From Candidatus Culexarchaeum nevadense (GTDB lineage Archaea > Thermoproteota > Methanomethylicia > Culexarchaeales > Culexarchaeaceae), in assembly GCA_025060975.1 (NCBI GenBank), contig JANZKA010000004.1, forward strand, positions 1 through 62,595: DNA of 62,595 nucleotides. The letters are read 5' to 3'. A model generated the notes under the pieces. That model was not told the DNA's origin, did not search any database, and saw nothing but the letters and a program-made list of their open reading frames with translations. Shown piece by piece: positions 32,314-41,598 of the stretch. The translations under genes were made by a program, and so were the position numbers. Every line of letters begins with the position of its first letter. Positions within the stretch are counted from its first letter, which is position 1.

Positions 32314-33759
32314 TCATCCCTTTGCAACAGCTACAGGAATAAATCTGGCAACAAGGGTGGCTATTCCAACATTATGAGATACATTTGCAACCCTATCAAT
32401 GTCTTTATAGGCTTCGGGAGCTTCTTCTATGATTCCATCTCTACTAGCTGCTTTTATCAAAATCCCCCTACTAGCTAACTTTCTAGTTATTTCATTGACT
32501 GTGAATCGTTTTAAAGCTTGTGCACGGCTAAGTAAGCGTCCAGCTCCATGTGCCGTTGATCCAAAACTAATTTCCATAGCTTTCCGTTGACCTAGTAATA
32601 GGTAGGACGCTGTCCCCATCGATCCAGGTATTATTACTGGTTGACCAATATTTCTATATTCTTCAGGCAATTCCGGGTGACCTGCTGGAAATGCTCTCGT
32701 AGCCCCTTTCCTATGCACATAAACTTTACGTGTTTCTCCATCAACTTTATGATCCTCCAATTTAGCTATATTATGTGCTACGTCATATACCATATGCATA
32801 CCCAAAGATTCTGCAGATTGTTTTAGAACCCTTTCAAAGGATTCCCTCACCCAGTGTAATATTAATTGTCTATTAGCCCAAGCATAATTTGACGCACAAG
32901 CCATAGCTGCAAAATAATCTTCAGCTTCCCTACTTTTAGCTGGTGAATACACCAGCTCTCTATCTGGGAATCTAAGATTATACTTCCTAGAAGCCCTCTC
33001 CATAATGACGAGATAATCAGAGCAAACTTGATGTCCGAGTCCACGTGAACCTGTATGTATCATTACAGTAACTTGTCCTTCATGAAAGATACCAAAGGCT
33101 TTAGCTACTCTCTCGTCATATATCTTATCAACAACTTGTATTTCTAAGAAGTGATTTCCACTACCAAGAGTGCCAAGTTGTGGAGCCCCCCTCTCCTTTG
33201 CTTTGCTTGAAACTTTACTTGGATCAGCATTTTTCAAAGAACCATACGCTTCACATCTTTTTATATCCTCTTCCCAGCCGTAGCCGTTTTCAACAGCCCA
33301 TTGAGCACCTCCCATTAATACTTCATCAAGCTGATTTTTAGATAGTCTGATCTTCCCTTCAGAACCAACACCCGATGGGACCATAATGAAAATGGTATCA
33401 AGGAGTTGTGCTATCTTATCCTTAATGTCATTATAGTTTAGGTTTGTACTTATTAACCTAACACCACAATTTATGTCATAGCCCACGCCTCCAGGACTTA
33501 TAATACCCTCTTCAGCGTCAAAAGCAGCGACTCCACCTATTGGAAACCCGTAACCTTCATGTCCATCGGGTAGAACTATTGAAAATTTGTATATGCCAGG
33601 GAGTTTGGCAACATTAATACATTGCTCAAGTGTTCTATCTTCTTTCATTTTTTGAAGTAGCACATCATCAGCGTAAATTATTCCAGGAACCTTCATACCG
33701 GCTGCTGAATCTTTAGGTATAATCCATGTGAAGTCATTTACTCTCTCTATTTTGACCAT
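32314..33759 (-). CDS. rtcB: RtcB-type tRNA-splicing ligase
   Basis: LPDGHEGYGFPIGGVAAFD, GGVGYDINCGVRL, GTLGSGNHFLEIQ, VMIHTGSRGLGHQV, PGSMGTASYLL, STAHGAGRLLSR. Confidence 0.97.
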   Translation of the reverse strand: MVKIERVNDFTWIIPKDSAAGMKVPGIIYADDVLLQKMKEDRTLEQCINVAKLPGIYKFSIVLPDGHEGYGFPIGGVAAFDAEEGIISPGGVGYDINCGVRLISTNLNYNDIKDKIAQLLDTIFIMVPSGVGSEGKIRLSKNQLDEVLMGGAQWAVENGYGWEEDIKRCEAYGSLKNADPSKVSSKAKERGAPQLGTLGSGNHFLEIQVVDKIYDERVAKAFGIFHEGQVTVMIHTGSRGLGHQVCSDYLVIMERASRKYNLRFPDRELVYSPAKSREAEDYFAAMACASNYAWANRQLILHWVRESFERVLKQSAESLGMHMVYDVAHNIAKLEDHKVDGETRKVYVHRKGATRAFPAGHPELPEEYRNIGQPVIIPGSMGTASYLLLGQRKAMEISFGSTAHGAGRLLSRAQALKRFTVNEITRKLASRGILIKAASRDGIIEEAPEAYKDIDRVANVSHNVGIATLVARFIPVAVAKG

Positions 33760-33853
33760 GAAATTCCACCTAATATTATGATAATAACAATTTAATAAAA
33801 ACTTTTGTATGTAAATGATATAACTCGAATTTGATGTATTCGATCCTTAGTCC

Positions 33854-34303
33854 TTAAATGTCTAAAACGAACTTTGCAATGAACCTGCCATCTTCATTAT
33901 ATATTTTCATCTGAGAATATGTAATTGCCTTCACTACAGTTCTCCTTTCATGTCTCGTCGGATCAAATTTTTCTCCGAATACAACAGCGTCTAACACGTA
34001 ATTTTCTTCATCAACTTTGGATATTCGTTGAACATTGAAAGAGGAGAAAACAAGCCCTTCGGCATCAAATAGATACAATAGTTCTTCAAGCCATGAGTAT
34101 AGTAATGAAAAAAGATCAAAACCATAAGCATGAACTTCCCTTCTAATTAGTGGTTCTATCTTTGAAGTATCTGTCATAACCTCAAACATGGCTTTTGCTG
34201 CATATTCGAAACATTCATTTAAGCTTTTCCCGAAAGCCATCACATATACATCTGCCTTGTGATCCAGGAAAACAAATCCATGATCACTAGGAGTTTCTGA
34301 CAT
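33854..34303 (-). CDS. Archease (RtcB activator)
   Basis: DHGFVFLDHKADVYVMAFGKSLNECFEYAAKAMFEVMTD...LLYSWLEELLYLFDAEGLVF; conserved archease pattern next to rtcB. Confidence 0.93.
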   Translation of the reverse strand: MSETPSDHGFVFLDHKADVYVMAFGKSLNECFEYAAKAMFEVMTDTSKIEPLIRREVHAYGFDLFSLLYSWLEELLYLFDAEGLVFSSFNVQRISKVDEENYVLDAVVFGEKFDPTRHERRTVVKAITYSQMKIYNEDGRFIAKFVLDI

Positions 34304-34364
34304 AATAGATACTAAGCAAAACAACAATTTTTATTTTATCTAGTTGGAAAATTATTTATGCAGA

Positions 34365-34472
34365 GCCGGGGTGGCCGAGCGGACTAAATAGGAGAAGAGC
34401 CTAGGTCAAGGCGCAGGCCTTGAGAGCCTGTGTCCCTTCGGGGACTCGCGGGTTCAAATCCCGCCCCCGGCG
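34365..34472 (+). tRNA. tRNA-Ser(UGA) with 22-nt non-canonical intron in the D-loop (34388..34409)
   Basis: Exons GCCGGGGTGGCCGAGCGGACTAA + GGCGCAGGCCTTGAGAGCCTG...CCCCGGCG(CCA); intron ATAGGAGAAGAGCCTAGGTCAA; BHB central helix GACT/GGTC, bulges AAA and AAG, intron hairpin TAGG/CCTA. Confidence 0.92.
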
Positions 34473-34513
34473 CCAAACAAATAAATTAATAAAAGTCGTA
34501 AAGGAAAAAATAT

Positions 34514-34854
34514 GATGGGGGGTGGCGGCTAGGTGGGGTGCTCGGCCTACCCTTGCAGGGGTTCTCCCTGCACCGCAAACGGTCGATATGGCGGACCGAA
34601 GCCGATGCGAGGCATCTCAACAAGTGCTGAACCCCACAACCCAGCAATGAAGCTTCGTCCCATGGGGTGCACGGAGGCGATAGGCTCCTCGGAGGAGGAG
34701 CCGAATCGCCCTTACCAAGCGAACCGGGTTAGGCCAGGAATGGAGCGGCCCTAAGCTTGGACGTGCACGTTCATGGGGTTGCGGGGCTAAGTATGGTGTG
34801 GGATTCTCAGCACTTGGGTGGGATGTCCAGCATCGGCGCGCCGCCACCCCTCCA
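34514..34854 (+). ncRNA. Signal recognition particle (7S) RNA
   Basis: GC-rich island in an AT-rich genome; ends pair (GGGGGGTGGCGGC with GCGCCGCCACCCCTCC); helix 8 GGTTAGGCCAGGAATGGAGCGGCCCTAA with GGAA tetraloop (34737-34740). Confidence 0.9.
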
Positions 34855-34855
34855 A

Positions 34856-35791
34856 TTATAGAACCTTCAGATCTTCCAGCAGTTCGCAAGCTCTACATAT
34901 ATCTCTTGTCGTTGGCTCACCACAATATCTACATCTATTTAGTTTTATTTTTATCGAATTTTCTTTATTTATAATTTTATTTATAAAGGCTTCAAATGAT
35001 GAGACTATTGAGAACTTTACATCAGGATGCCTCATTTCATAATCATTTAAAAATGACCTAATTTCACCTCTAAGAGAGAGCCTAGAGAATGGGCATTCGC
35101 TAGAGTATAATTCTATTCCATTGTAATATGCATAGAGGGCTATTTCCCTTTCCGGAATATATTTCATCGGTTTTACACGAGGAACAAACCCTTCACATTC
35201 TTGCGATTCTATTCTGAATGATTCAATTAATCTTTCAATGTCGCCACGTAATATATTCATTAAAATGGTCTGCGCTTCATCATCTAAATTGTGAGCTGTA
35301 GCTATTTTTGTTGCACCAATTTCTTTACTTTTCACATTCAGAATTTTCCTCCTTAAAACACCGCAGTAGGTGCATGGATGATAGGGAGACCCCCTTTTCT
35401 CTGCTTTATCAACCATCTCTTTAAGAGTATACCCATAAAAATCCTTAAATGAAAAAATTAAGTGTTCCACCCCAAAAATACTTGAAAATTTCTTAGCTAT
35501 CTTTATACCTTCTGCACGATATCCGTTAAACCCCTCATCAATAGTAATAGCAGTTAATTTCACATGAGGAAAGTTTTTCTCAATTTTTGAAACAATTTTC
35601 ATCATAACAACGCTATCCTTCCCGCCAGAAACAGCAAGGACTATATGATCATTCCAATCAAAAAGTTTCCCCTTATTTATAGTCCAGCGAACCCTATCTT
35701 CAACATGTTTTATGAAACAATTCTTGCAGTAAGCAACACCAGAAATCCTCTTAAAATATACCGCTTGTTTATCACAAAATGAACATCTCAA
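34856..35791 (-). CDS. tRNA 2-thiolation enzyme, TtuA/NcsA (TtcA-like) family
   Basis: Zinc fingers MRCSFCDKQAVYFKR..CKNCF and CRYCGEPTTRDICRACEL; PP-loop VLAVSGGKDSVVMM; HPCTYCGVLRRKIL; GATKIATAHNLDDEAQTILMN. Confidence 0.93.
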   Translation of the reverse strand: MRCSFCDKQAVYFKRISGVAYCKNCFIKHVEDRVRWTINKGKLFDWNDHIVLAVSGGKDSVVMMKIVSKIEKNFPHVKLTAITIDEGFNGYRAEGIKIAKKFSSIFGVEHLIFSFKDFYGYTLKEMVDKAEKRGSPYHPCTYCGVLRRKILNVKSKEIGATKIATAHNLDDEAQTILMNILRGDIERLIESFRIESQECEGFVPRVKPMKYIPEREIALYAYYNGIELYSSECPFSRLSLRGEIRSFLNDYEMRHPDVKFSIVSSFEAFINKIINKENSIKIKLNRCRYCGEPTTRDICRACELLEDLKVL

Positions 35792-35797
35792 TGGACA

Positions 35798-37000
35798 TCA
35801 CCTTAAAAGCAGCGATTGTGAAACATTAATGAGGAGGAGAAGTAGAGATGTAAATTTCAAAATCTCCAAAAACAGTTCCCCAACACCAATAGATTTGCCC
35901 ATAAAAAATGTTTTCTTTGAATTGAGTGTTTTATGACTTAATAAAACTTCAAAAAATCGCCCTCCATCAAAGAATGGTATTGGAAGCATATTTATGAAGG
36001 CAGCACTTAAGGATATTACCTCAAACCAGTTCAGAAGATTATAGTAATAGTAAGGTAAAAGTGGATTAGACAATAATGGAATAAATGAAGGATAGTAATT
36101 GAAAACCCGTACTCCAAGAAACACTTTTGATGCATTACTTGGATGAGCACCACCAATCATATGAATCTCACCTCGAAGTGTAGTTAGCGTGACGTATGAA
36201 TTTGCAGGTATAGAGCTAAGTATGTTCGAAAATGATAGAGAATCATTAACTTTGATTCCATTAATCTTCAATATGACGTCACCAGTTTTAATACCGTAAA
36301 ATTGTGCTGGTGACCTATCAATAACCTCGACTACAACAACGCCAGAAGGAGAACCATAAAAGGGAGATATGAAAAAGGAGAAATTTGAAATAATAAAAAG
36401 GGCAATAATTCCAGTTATCAAATTTGCCGCCGATCCAGAGGCAAGTATCCTCAATTTAGATAGAACTTTAGCAGAATTCATTTCACCTTCATCCAACTCT
36501 ACAAATCCTCCTCCTAAAAAAATTGCGAATAAAATGCCTACACTCTTAATATTCACATTCTCAGTAAAAGCTGCGATTCCATGCGCAAATTCATGAAAGA
36601 AGAAAACCAATACTACTGAAATTGCAAAATACACTAGGGAATCAAATGAAATAGTAATTCCAGGGATTAGTGGAAGGATTGGTTGAACTTCACCTACTCG
36701 AGAATAGTAGGAGATTATATTTTTTATAAAAAAGTTTATAATAAATAATACTTCACCAATAGCTAGGAAAACACCTATTGTAAACAGTGTCCTCCAAAAT
36801 CTTCTTGCATAACTAGCTATTTTAAAAATGAATTTATTCAATTTTTCAGTCCTCCAAAATAGGACTAAATATGGCTTTATTTCAACATTATATCTTTCTA
36901 ATTTAAATGCTCTATAAAGTATGAATAAAACTGCCCAAAACATGGAAAGATAAACTAAGAATATCGGTATGTCGCTAATCATATTAACACAACCGACCAA
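35798..37000 (-). CDS. Site-2 protease-type membrane metalloprotease with PDZ domain
   Basis: FFHEFAHGIAAF (HExxH), multiple TM segments, PDZ-like region GSPSGVVVVEVIDRSPAQFYGIKTGDVILKING, C-terminal NMLPIPFFDGGRFFEVL. Confidence 0.92.
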   Translation of the reverse strand: MVGCVNMISDIPIFLVYLSMFWAVLFILYRAFKLERYNVEIKPYLVLFWRTEKLNKFIFKIASYARRFWRTLFTIGVFLAIGEVLFIINFFIKNIISYYSRVGEVQPILPLIPGITISFDSLVYFAISVVLVFFFHEFAHGIAAFTENVNIKSVGILFAIFLGGGFVELDEGEMNSAKVLSKLRILASGSAANLITGIIALFIISNFSFFISPFYGSPSGVVVVEVIDRSPAQFYGIKTGDVILKINGIKVNDSLSFSNILSSIPANSYVTLTTLRGEIHMIGGAHPSNASKVFLGVRVFNYYPSFIPLLSNPLLPYYYYNLLNWFEVISLSAAFINMLPIPFFDGGRFFEVLLSHKTLNSKKTFFMGKSIGVGELFLEILKFTSLLLLLINVSQSLLLR

Positions 37001-37040
37001 AAAAACTTAACAATAACTATAAAATAAATTCTTCTTAGAG

Positions 37041-37745
37041 ATGAGGAGGAAGATAATTACCAAAGGTGACTCAAAGAGGGTTGTATACGACCAAGACCAT
37101 TGGAATCTATTTTATAGTTTGAGAAGTAAAGCTAGGGAGATTATGGAAGCATTGAAAAAAGTGGGAATCGATTGCGTAGTACATGGAAGTTTGGCGAGAG
37201 GTGATGTACATAAGGGTAGTGATATAGACATTTTCATACCATACCCAATACCATCATATCTAGTGGAAATAGCACTGGACAAAATAGGTGTAAAAATATA
37301 TAGCAAGGAACTCGTCCAAGCTACACCGAATCATGTAATGAAAGCACATATAGAGTTAGGCGATAATATAATCATAACATTTCCGTTAATGAACATGCGA
37401 CGACTAGAAAGAGAATTTTACAAATTCGGTGGAGAAGTAGACTTAAATGATATTATAAACAATAGGAGAAGACCTGGAGTTACAAAGAGCCTTTTGTTAA
37501 TAGAACCAACAGAAGATGGTCACATAGAGTCACCGATACTTGGAAGAGAAGAGTATGTCGCGAAAGTGTTAGATGTTTCCATAGATATAGTAAAGGAGAG
37601 AGAACGAATACTAATGAGGCGTGATGAAATTGGTAGAACAGGAGTCTATTTCAAATACGTCTTATCGCCAAATGAAAACTTTGAAGAAATATTCAAAAAT
37701 TTGTTAGACAGAAACCCTGCACTAAGAAGAAGGTACAGCATTTAA
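37041..37745 (+). CDS. Nucleotidyltransferase (DNA polymerase beta-like superfamily)
   Basis: VVHGSLARGDVHKGSDIDIFI (GS-x9-DxD motif). Confidence 0.85.
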   Translation: MRRKIITKGDSKRVVYDQDHWNLFYSLRSKAREIMEALKKVGIDCVVHGSLARGDVHKGSDIDIFIPYPIPSYLVEIALDKIGVKIYSKELVQATPNHVMKAHIELGDNIIITFPLMNMRRLEREFYKFGGEVDLNDIINNRRRPGVTKSLLLIEPTEDGHIESPILGREEYVAKVLDVSIDIVKERERILMRRDEIGRTGVYFKYVLSPNENFEEIFKNLLDRNPALRRRYSI

Positions 37746-37795
37746 ATAAGAATATTATCTATGTTAAAAAAGGGGATAATACGATTAACCTAAAC

Positions 37796-38044
37796 ATGAT
37801 AACTCAAAGTCTAGAAGATAAATTTAGGGATATTATAAGCAACTGGATAAATAACCTTGAAAAAAACATCATATGGATAATTTCAATGATAAAAGATGCG
37901 GCTTTAACTATTGGAAGAGCTTCATATTCATCAATGATAATAATTGGAATTATTATGTGGTGTATGAATATACAGAAATATTACGCAAGAAGACTAATAT
38001 ATGGTGGAATAATTCTGGCATTAATTACAGAATTACTAGCTTAA
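37796..38044 (+). CDS. Small hypothetical protein with likely C-terminal transmembrane segments
   Basis: 82 aa; SSMIIIGIIMWCMN and LIYGGIILALITELLA hydrophobic stretches. Confidence 0.5.
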   Translation: MITQSLEDKFRDIISNWINNLEKNIIWIISMIKDAALTIGRASYSSMIIIGIIMWCMNIQKYYARRLIYGGIILALITELLA

Positions 38045-38053
38045 AATTCATAG

Positions 38054-38761
38054 TTATTTGCTAAGGGAGAGTAATATTCTCCTAAAAACGCCCATTAGAG
38101 TGAATGCTTCTCTACCAGATATAAATGATCGTCCAATAATGTGTTTGAATACTATAAAGGCCCTCTCCTTCCTATGCGAAGGGTAATTAATGGCATCTAG
38201 AACTCTCTTAAAATACTCTAAAAGTTTTTCCTTCTCTATTCGGGAGGACTCTCTGAATTTAACAGGTTTATTAGAATTCTTTGATAGAAATAGTTCATAA
38301 AGGATTATGGCAACCGCATGACTTAGGTTGAGAGAGGGATACATGTGGCTTGCAGGTATTGTCACTATGATATCACAAAACTTTAACTCTTCATTTTTTA
38401 GTCCAATACTTTCCCTACCGAAAATTAAACCTATCTTACCATTGACATCTTTAATAGCATCAGCTAGCATTCTAGGTGTAATAGCCATTCTTAATAAATT
38501 GTAATCATGACCATGTTTACTTGTCGTTCCAATATTGAAATCAGTAAAATCTTTCAATTTAGTTAAATCATCAAGAATAATGGCGTTATACAGTATAGGT
38601 TTAGCATGAACCGCATAAATGGAAGCTTCATTAAAATCAATCTTTGGATTTATTAAAATTAAGTGTTTAAAACCAAAATTCATCATAACTCTTGCGACAA
38701 ATCCCACATTACCTGAATATTCAGGTTCAACTAACACTATATAGATATTCTCTAATTCCAT
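38054..38761 (-). CDS. TrmJ-like SPOUT tRNA/rRNA methyltransferase
   Basis: VLVEPEYSGNVGFVARVMMNFGFKHLILINP; GLIFGRESIGLKNEEL; PSLNLSHAVAIILYEL. Confidence 0.9.
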   Translation of the reverse strand: MELENIYIVLVEPEYSGNVGFVARVMMNFGFKHLILINPKIDFNEASIYAVHAKPILYNAIILDDLTKLKDFTDFNIGTTSKHGHDYNLLRMAITPRMLADAIKDVNGKIGLIFGRESIGLKNEELKFCDIIVTIPASHMYPSLNLSHAVAIILYELFLSKNSNKPVKFRESSRIEKEKLLEYFKRVLDAINYPSHRKERAFIVFKHIIGRSFISGREAFTLMGVFRRILLSLSK

Positions 38762-39378
38762 CTTCTAACCACTCTAATTAAATATAATTTTTCAAAAAAG
38801 AAGCTTTTTTCAAAAATAACTGAAGCTTCAAAACCCATTTCATGTAATTTCTCAAGAGTTTTTTGAAGATCGGATAATGAGGATTGTAAAAACATGAGTT
38901 CACCATTTTTACGGAGTACACGAGAAAAGGTGTTTAAAAAACGATCTATAATTAATCTACCATTCACACCTCCACACCATGCAATTCGCTCTTCTTCATC
39001 AACATAAAGATCACATTTATCAATAGGGAGGTATGGGGGATTAAAAACTATAAAATCGAAGGTTGATGATTTAAACGGGTCTGTAAGATTACCCCTCACT
39101 ACGGACACTTTGTGTCGTGTGGAATTTAGTTTAACATTATACCACGTATTTCTCGTAGCAGTACCACTTATATCAATTGCAACTACATGTTTACAAACTC
39201 TAGTTAGAAGCATAGATAATATACCACATCCACATCCGACGTCCAGTCCACATTCATACTTTTTGTTAAGAGAAATCACTACATCGCAGAACATAAAACT
39301 ATCATCGGATGGACAATAAACTTTTGGAAATACGGTGATTTCAAATCCATAAATATTTAGAAAATGCATATGCTCCAT
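38752..39378 (-). CDS. HemK/PrmC-type (Mtq2-like) N5-glutamine methyltransferase
   Basis: YCPSDDSFMFCDVV...GLDVGCGCGILSMLL and the NPPYLP motif. Confidence 0.88.
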   Translation of the reverse strand: MEHMHFLNIYGFEITVFPKVYCPSDDSFMFCDVVISLNKKYECGLDVGCGCGILSMLLTRVCKHVVAIDISGTATRNTWYNVKLNSTRHKVSVVRGNLTDPFKSSTFDFIVFNPPYLPIDKCDLYVDEEERIAWCGGVNGRLIIDRFLNTFSRVLRKNGELMFLQSSLSDLQKTLEKLHEMGFEASVIFEKSFFFEKLYLIRVVRRWN

Positions 39379-39411
39379 AATTATATCACAAACTTTTCAT
39401 TTCATCCTAAC

Positions 39412-40254
39412 TTAAAAATTTAAGTTAAATTGATCATATAAAAGTGAAGCTATCATATACAACTCATTAAGGTCTAACTCTACAACTCTTTTCTCCATAA
39501 ATGGTATTTTACACACAATATCGTTATGCATTTTTTCAGGAACGTTTTTAAACCTAAAATACACATCTAAAGCGTTTTTAAGCTTTTTATTCTTACAAGT
39601 AAAAATAATTCTAACAAAGTCGAGAAAGAATAAAATCAAATTATTTTGAAGAAATGTCTTTTTGGGGATTAATCTTATTAGGGAAACATCAACTTCAGGT
39701 TGCGGATAAAAACATCTTCTAGATACATTTCCGAGAAAATCTATTTGGAAGAAGAAATTTGAAGTTACACTCAACCTACCATAATCTTTAGAGCCAGGTT
39801 GAGCCAACATTCTATCTACAAACTCTTTCTGCAAAGTTAGAACAGCCAATTTGAAGTTTATCTCCTGAGCCATTTTAAAGAGCAAAGGTGAAGATATGTT
39901 AAATGGTACGTTAGAAACTATTTTATCAACATTGTTAATGTTTAGTTTCAAGACATCAGCATGAATAACATTTACATTTTCAAAATCTTTTAACAGAAAT
40001 TTAAGGATATTTATAAGTTTGGCGTCGATTTCAACGGCTATAACCTTTCGAGCTCTTTCAGCTATTTTCCTGGTTAAAAAGCCAAGGCCTGCTCCAATTT
40101 CTAGGACAATATCATCACTTCCAATATTTGCTGAATCAACCATTTTTGAGATCAAAGAATTACATACTACGAAATTTTGCCCCAATCTTCTTTTAGGCTT
40201 AATATTATATTGTTTTAATAAGTGCTTAACTTCCATTAAAAGACTCATAACCAT
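39412..40254 (-). CDS. ksgA: rRNA adenine N6,N6-dimethyltransferase (KsgA/Dim1)
   Basis: PKRRLGQNFVVCNSLISKMVDSANIGSDDIVLEIGAGLGFLTRKIAERARKVIAVEID; NVPFNISSPLLFKM. Confidence 0.95.
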   Translation of the reverse strand: MVMSLLMEVKHLLKQYNIKPKRRLGQNFVVCNSLISKMVDSANIGSDDIVLEIGAGLGFLTRKIAERARKVIAVEIDAKLINILKFLLKDFENVNVIHADVLKLNINNVDKIVSNVPFNISSPLLFKMAQEINFKLAVLTLQKEFVDRMLAQPGSKDYGRLSVTSNFFFQIDFLGNVSRRCFYPQPEVDVSLIRLIPKKTFLQNNLILFFLDFVRIIFTCKNKKLKNALDVYFRFKNVPEKMHNDIVCKIPFMEKRVVELDLNELYMIASLLYDQFNLNF

Positions 40255-40829
40255 TAACCTTTCACAAACAGCCGATACTTGTCTTCTCCCATTAATTCGG
40301 AGAGTATACGTTTAATAACTAACTTCTTTGGATCAGAGATTTTAGCTCTTAAACGAATATCTTCAAAACTCTCAAATGGTTTAATCTTTCTTTCTTCCAA
40401 AATTATCCATAAGTGTTTTTTACCTATTCCTGGTAGTAATTCAAGTGAATGCATCCTCGTAGTTAAAGCTCCAGCTGTATTGAAGAAATTTACAAACTTC
40501 TTTTCTTGTTGCGTTACGATAACATCAAGCACATGTAATAACTCATCTTTAGCAGTAACCGTTAATTCATTGTATGTTATTTTACGTTTGATTCGTAGTA
40601 CTTTATCTCTAATGCCTTTACCTATGTATAAAAGCTCCCTAGGAGAGACAGACACATTAGGTCTTATAACAACTTCTAGTAGCACAAAATATTCCACTCC
40701 TATAACTTGCGCTATTGGTTCACTTTTAAAAAGAGTTTTTTCGGTAAGTGGATGACCGTATGGTAGGAAATCAAGTACATAAGCATAATTTTCATAAAAA
40801 CTATTAGCTTTACCTCTGAAAGAGGACAT
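40254..40829 (-). CDS. DUF655 helix-hairpin-helix protein
   Basis: YENYAYVLDFLPYGHP... and HhH motif LELLPGIGKKHLWIILEERKIKPFESFEDI; conserved archaeal neighbour of ksgA and rpoF. Confidence 0.85.
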   Translation of the reverse strand: MSSFRGKANSFYENYAYVLDFLPYGHPLTEKTLFKSEPIAQVIGVEYFVLLEVVIRPNVSVSPRELLYIGKGIRDKVLRIKRKITYNELTVTAKDELLHVLDVIVTQQEKKFVNFFNTAGALTTRMHSLELLPGIGKKHLWIILEERKIKPFESFEDIRLRAKISDPKKLVIKRILSELMGEDKYRLFVKG

Positions 40830-40868
40830 AAAAGAACACCTAATAAATTGAAAACTAACATGAGGATT

Positions 40869-41210
40869 TTAACAAAAACTTTTTATAACTTCTAATATTT
40901 TTTGCAATTCTGAAGTCAATAGAACCCTACCCTCAGTTATAGTAAGAATTCTTAACTCCTCTATGGTTTTCGGTAGAATATTAGCTATTTGAACTGCGGA
41001 AAAGCGTGACAATTTGAATTCATCCACTAACTTTTTAATTAAATCTTCAGCTTTTTGTGAATCTATTTTAGCTATTTTTGAGGATACATCTAATGTAAGA
41101 TTTTGCAGTGTGGAAATATCTCCACTCTCCCTTCTCTTTTTCAATAGATCTTTTACCACTGCATATGGCACTTCAATTTTTTCAGAAATAATTCTTGGAA
41201 TAGAAACCAC
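40869..41210 (-). CDS. rpoF: DNA-directed RNA polymerase subunit F (Rpb4)
   Basis: 113 aa; Rpb4-like, LSRFSAVQIANILPKTIEELRILTI; lies between eL21 and DUF655. Confidence 0.9.
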   Translation of the reverse strand: MVSIPRIISEKIEVPYAVVKDLLKKRRESGDISTLQNLTLDVSSKIAKIDSQKAEDLIKKLVDEFKLSRFSAVQIANILPKTIEELRILTITEGRVLLTSELQKILEVIKSFC

Positions 41211-41226
41211 CTCAAACTCAAAAGTT

Positions 41227-41532
41227 TTAAGTGATTAGTGGCCTAATGTGTTGTGGCCTAACGATCAATGTTTTTTCCTTATCTCCAAGATTGACTTTAA
41301 TTACGTATGCTTTACCCCTGCGACCAATAATCGTTCCCACTTTTCCATGATAACGTCTATGCGGCATACCTTTATGGACGCTTGGATCAATGACTATGGA
41401 AACCTTATCACCCTCCCTATATGGGTAAATTATTCTACTTAATGGTGCTAAACCCTTTTCTCTCACATCCTTACGTAGTAATTTCCGGGTTCTACTTCTA
41501 TATCCGACAGAGTGTTTCACCAATTCCTTCAC
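41227..41532 (-). CDS. rpl21e: Ribosomal protein eL21
   Basis: SVGYRSRTRKLLRKDVREKGL...DPSVHKGMPHRRYHGKVGTIIGRRGKAY. Confidence 0.96.
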   Translation of the reverse strand: MKELVKHSVGYRSRTRKLLRKDVREKGLAPLSRIIYPYREGDKVSIVIDPSVHKGMPHRRYHGKVGTIIGRRGKAYVIKVNLGDKEKTLIVRPQHIRPLIT

Positions 41533-41598
41533 CTAAACAACAATTTTACAATAGTTTATTTTTGTGGGGTAATTAATAAATATTCCACTACATTCCTC

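Noticed and set aside
34533-34889. ORFs inside 34533..34754 and 34617..34889
   Set aside because: They lie within the structured GC-rich SRP RNA and have low-complexity composition
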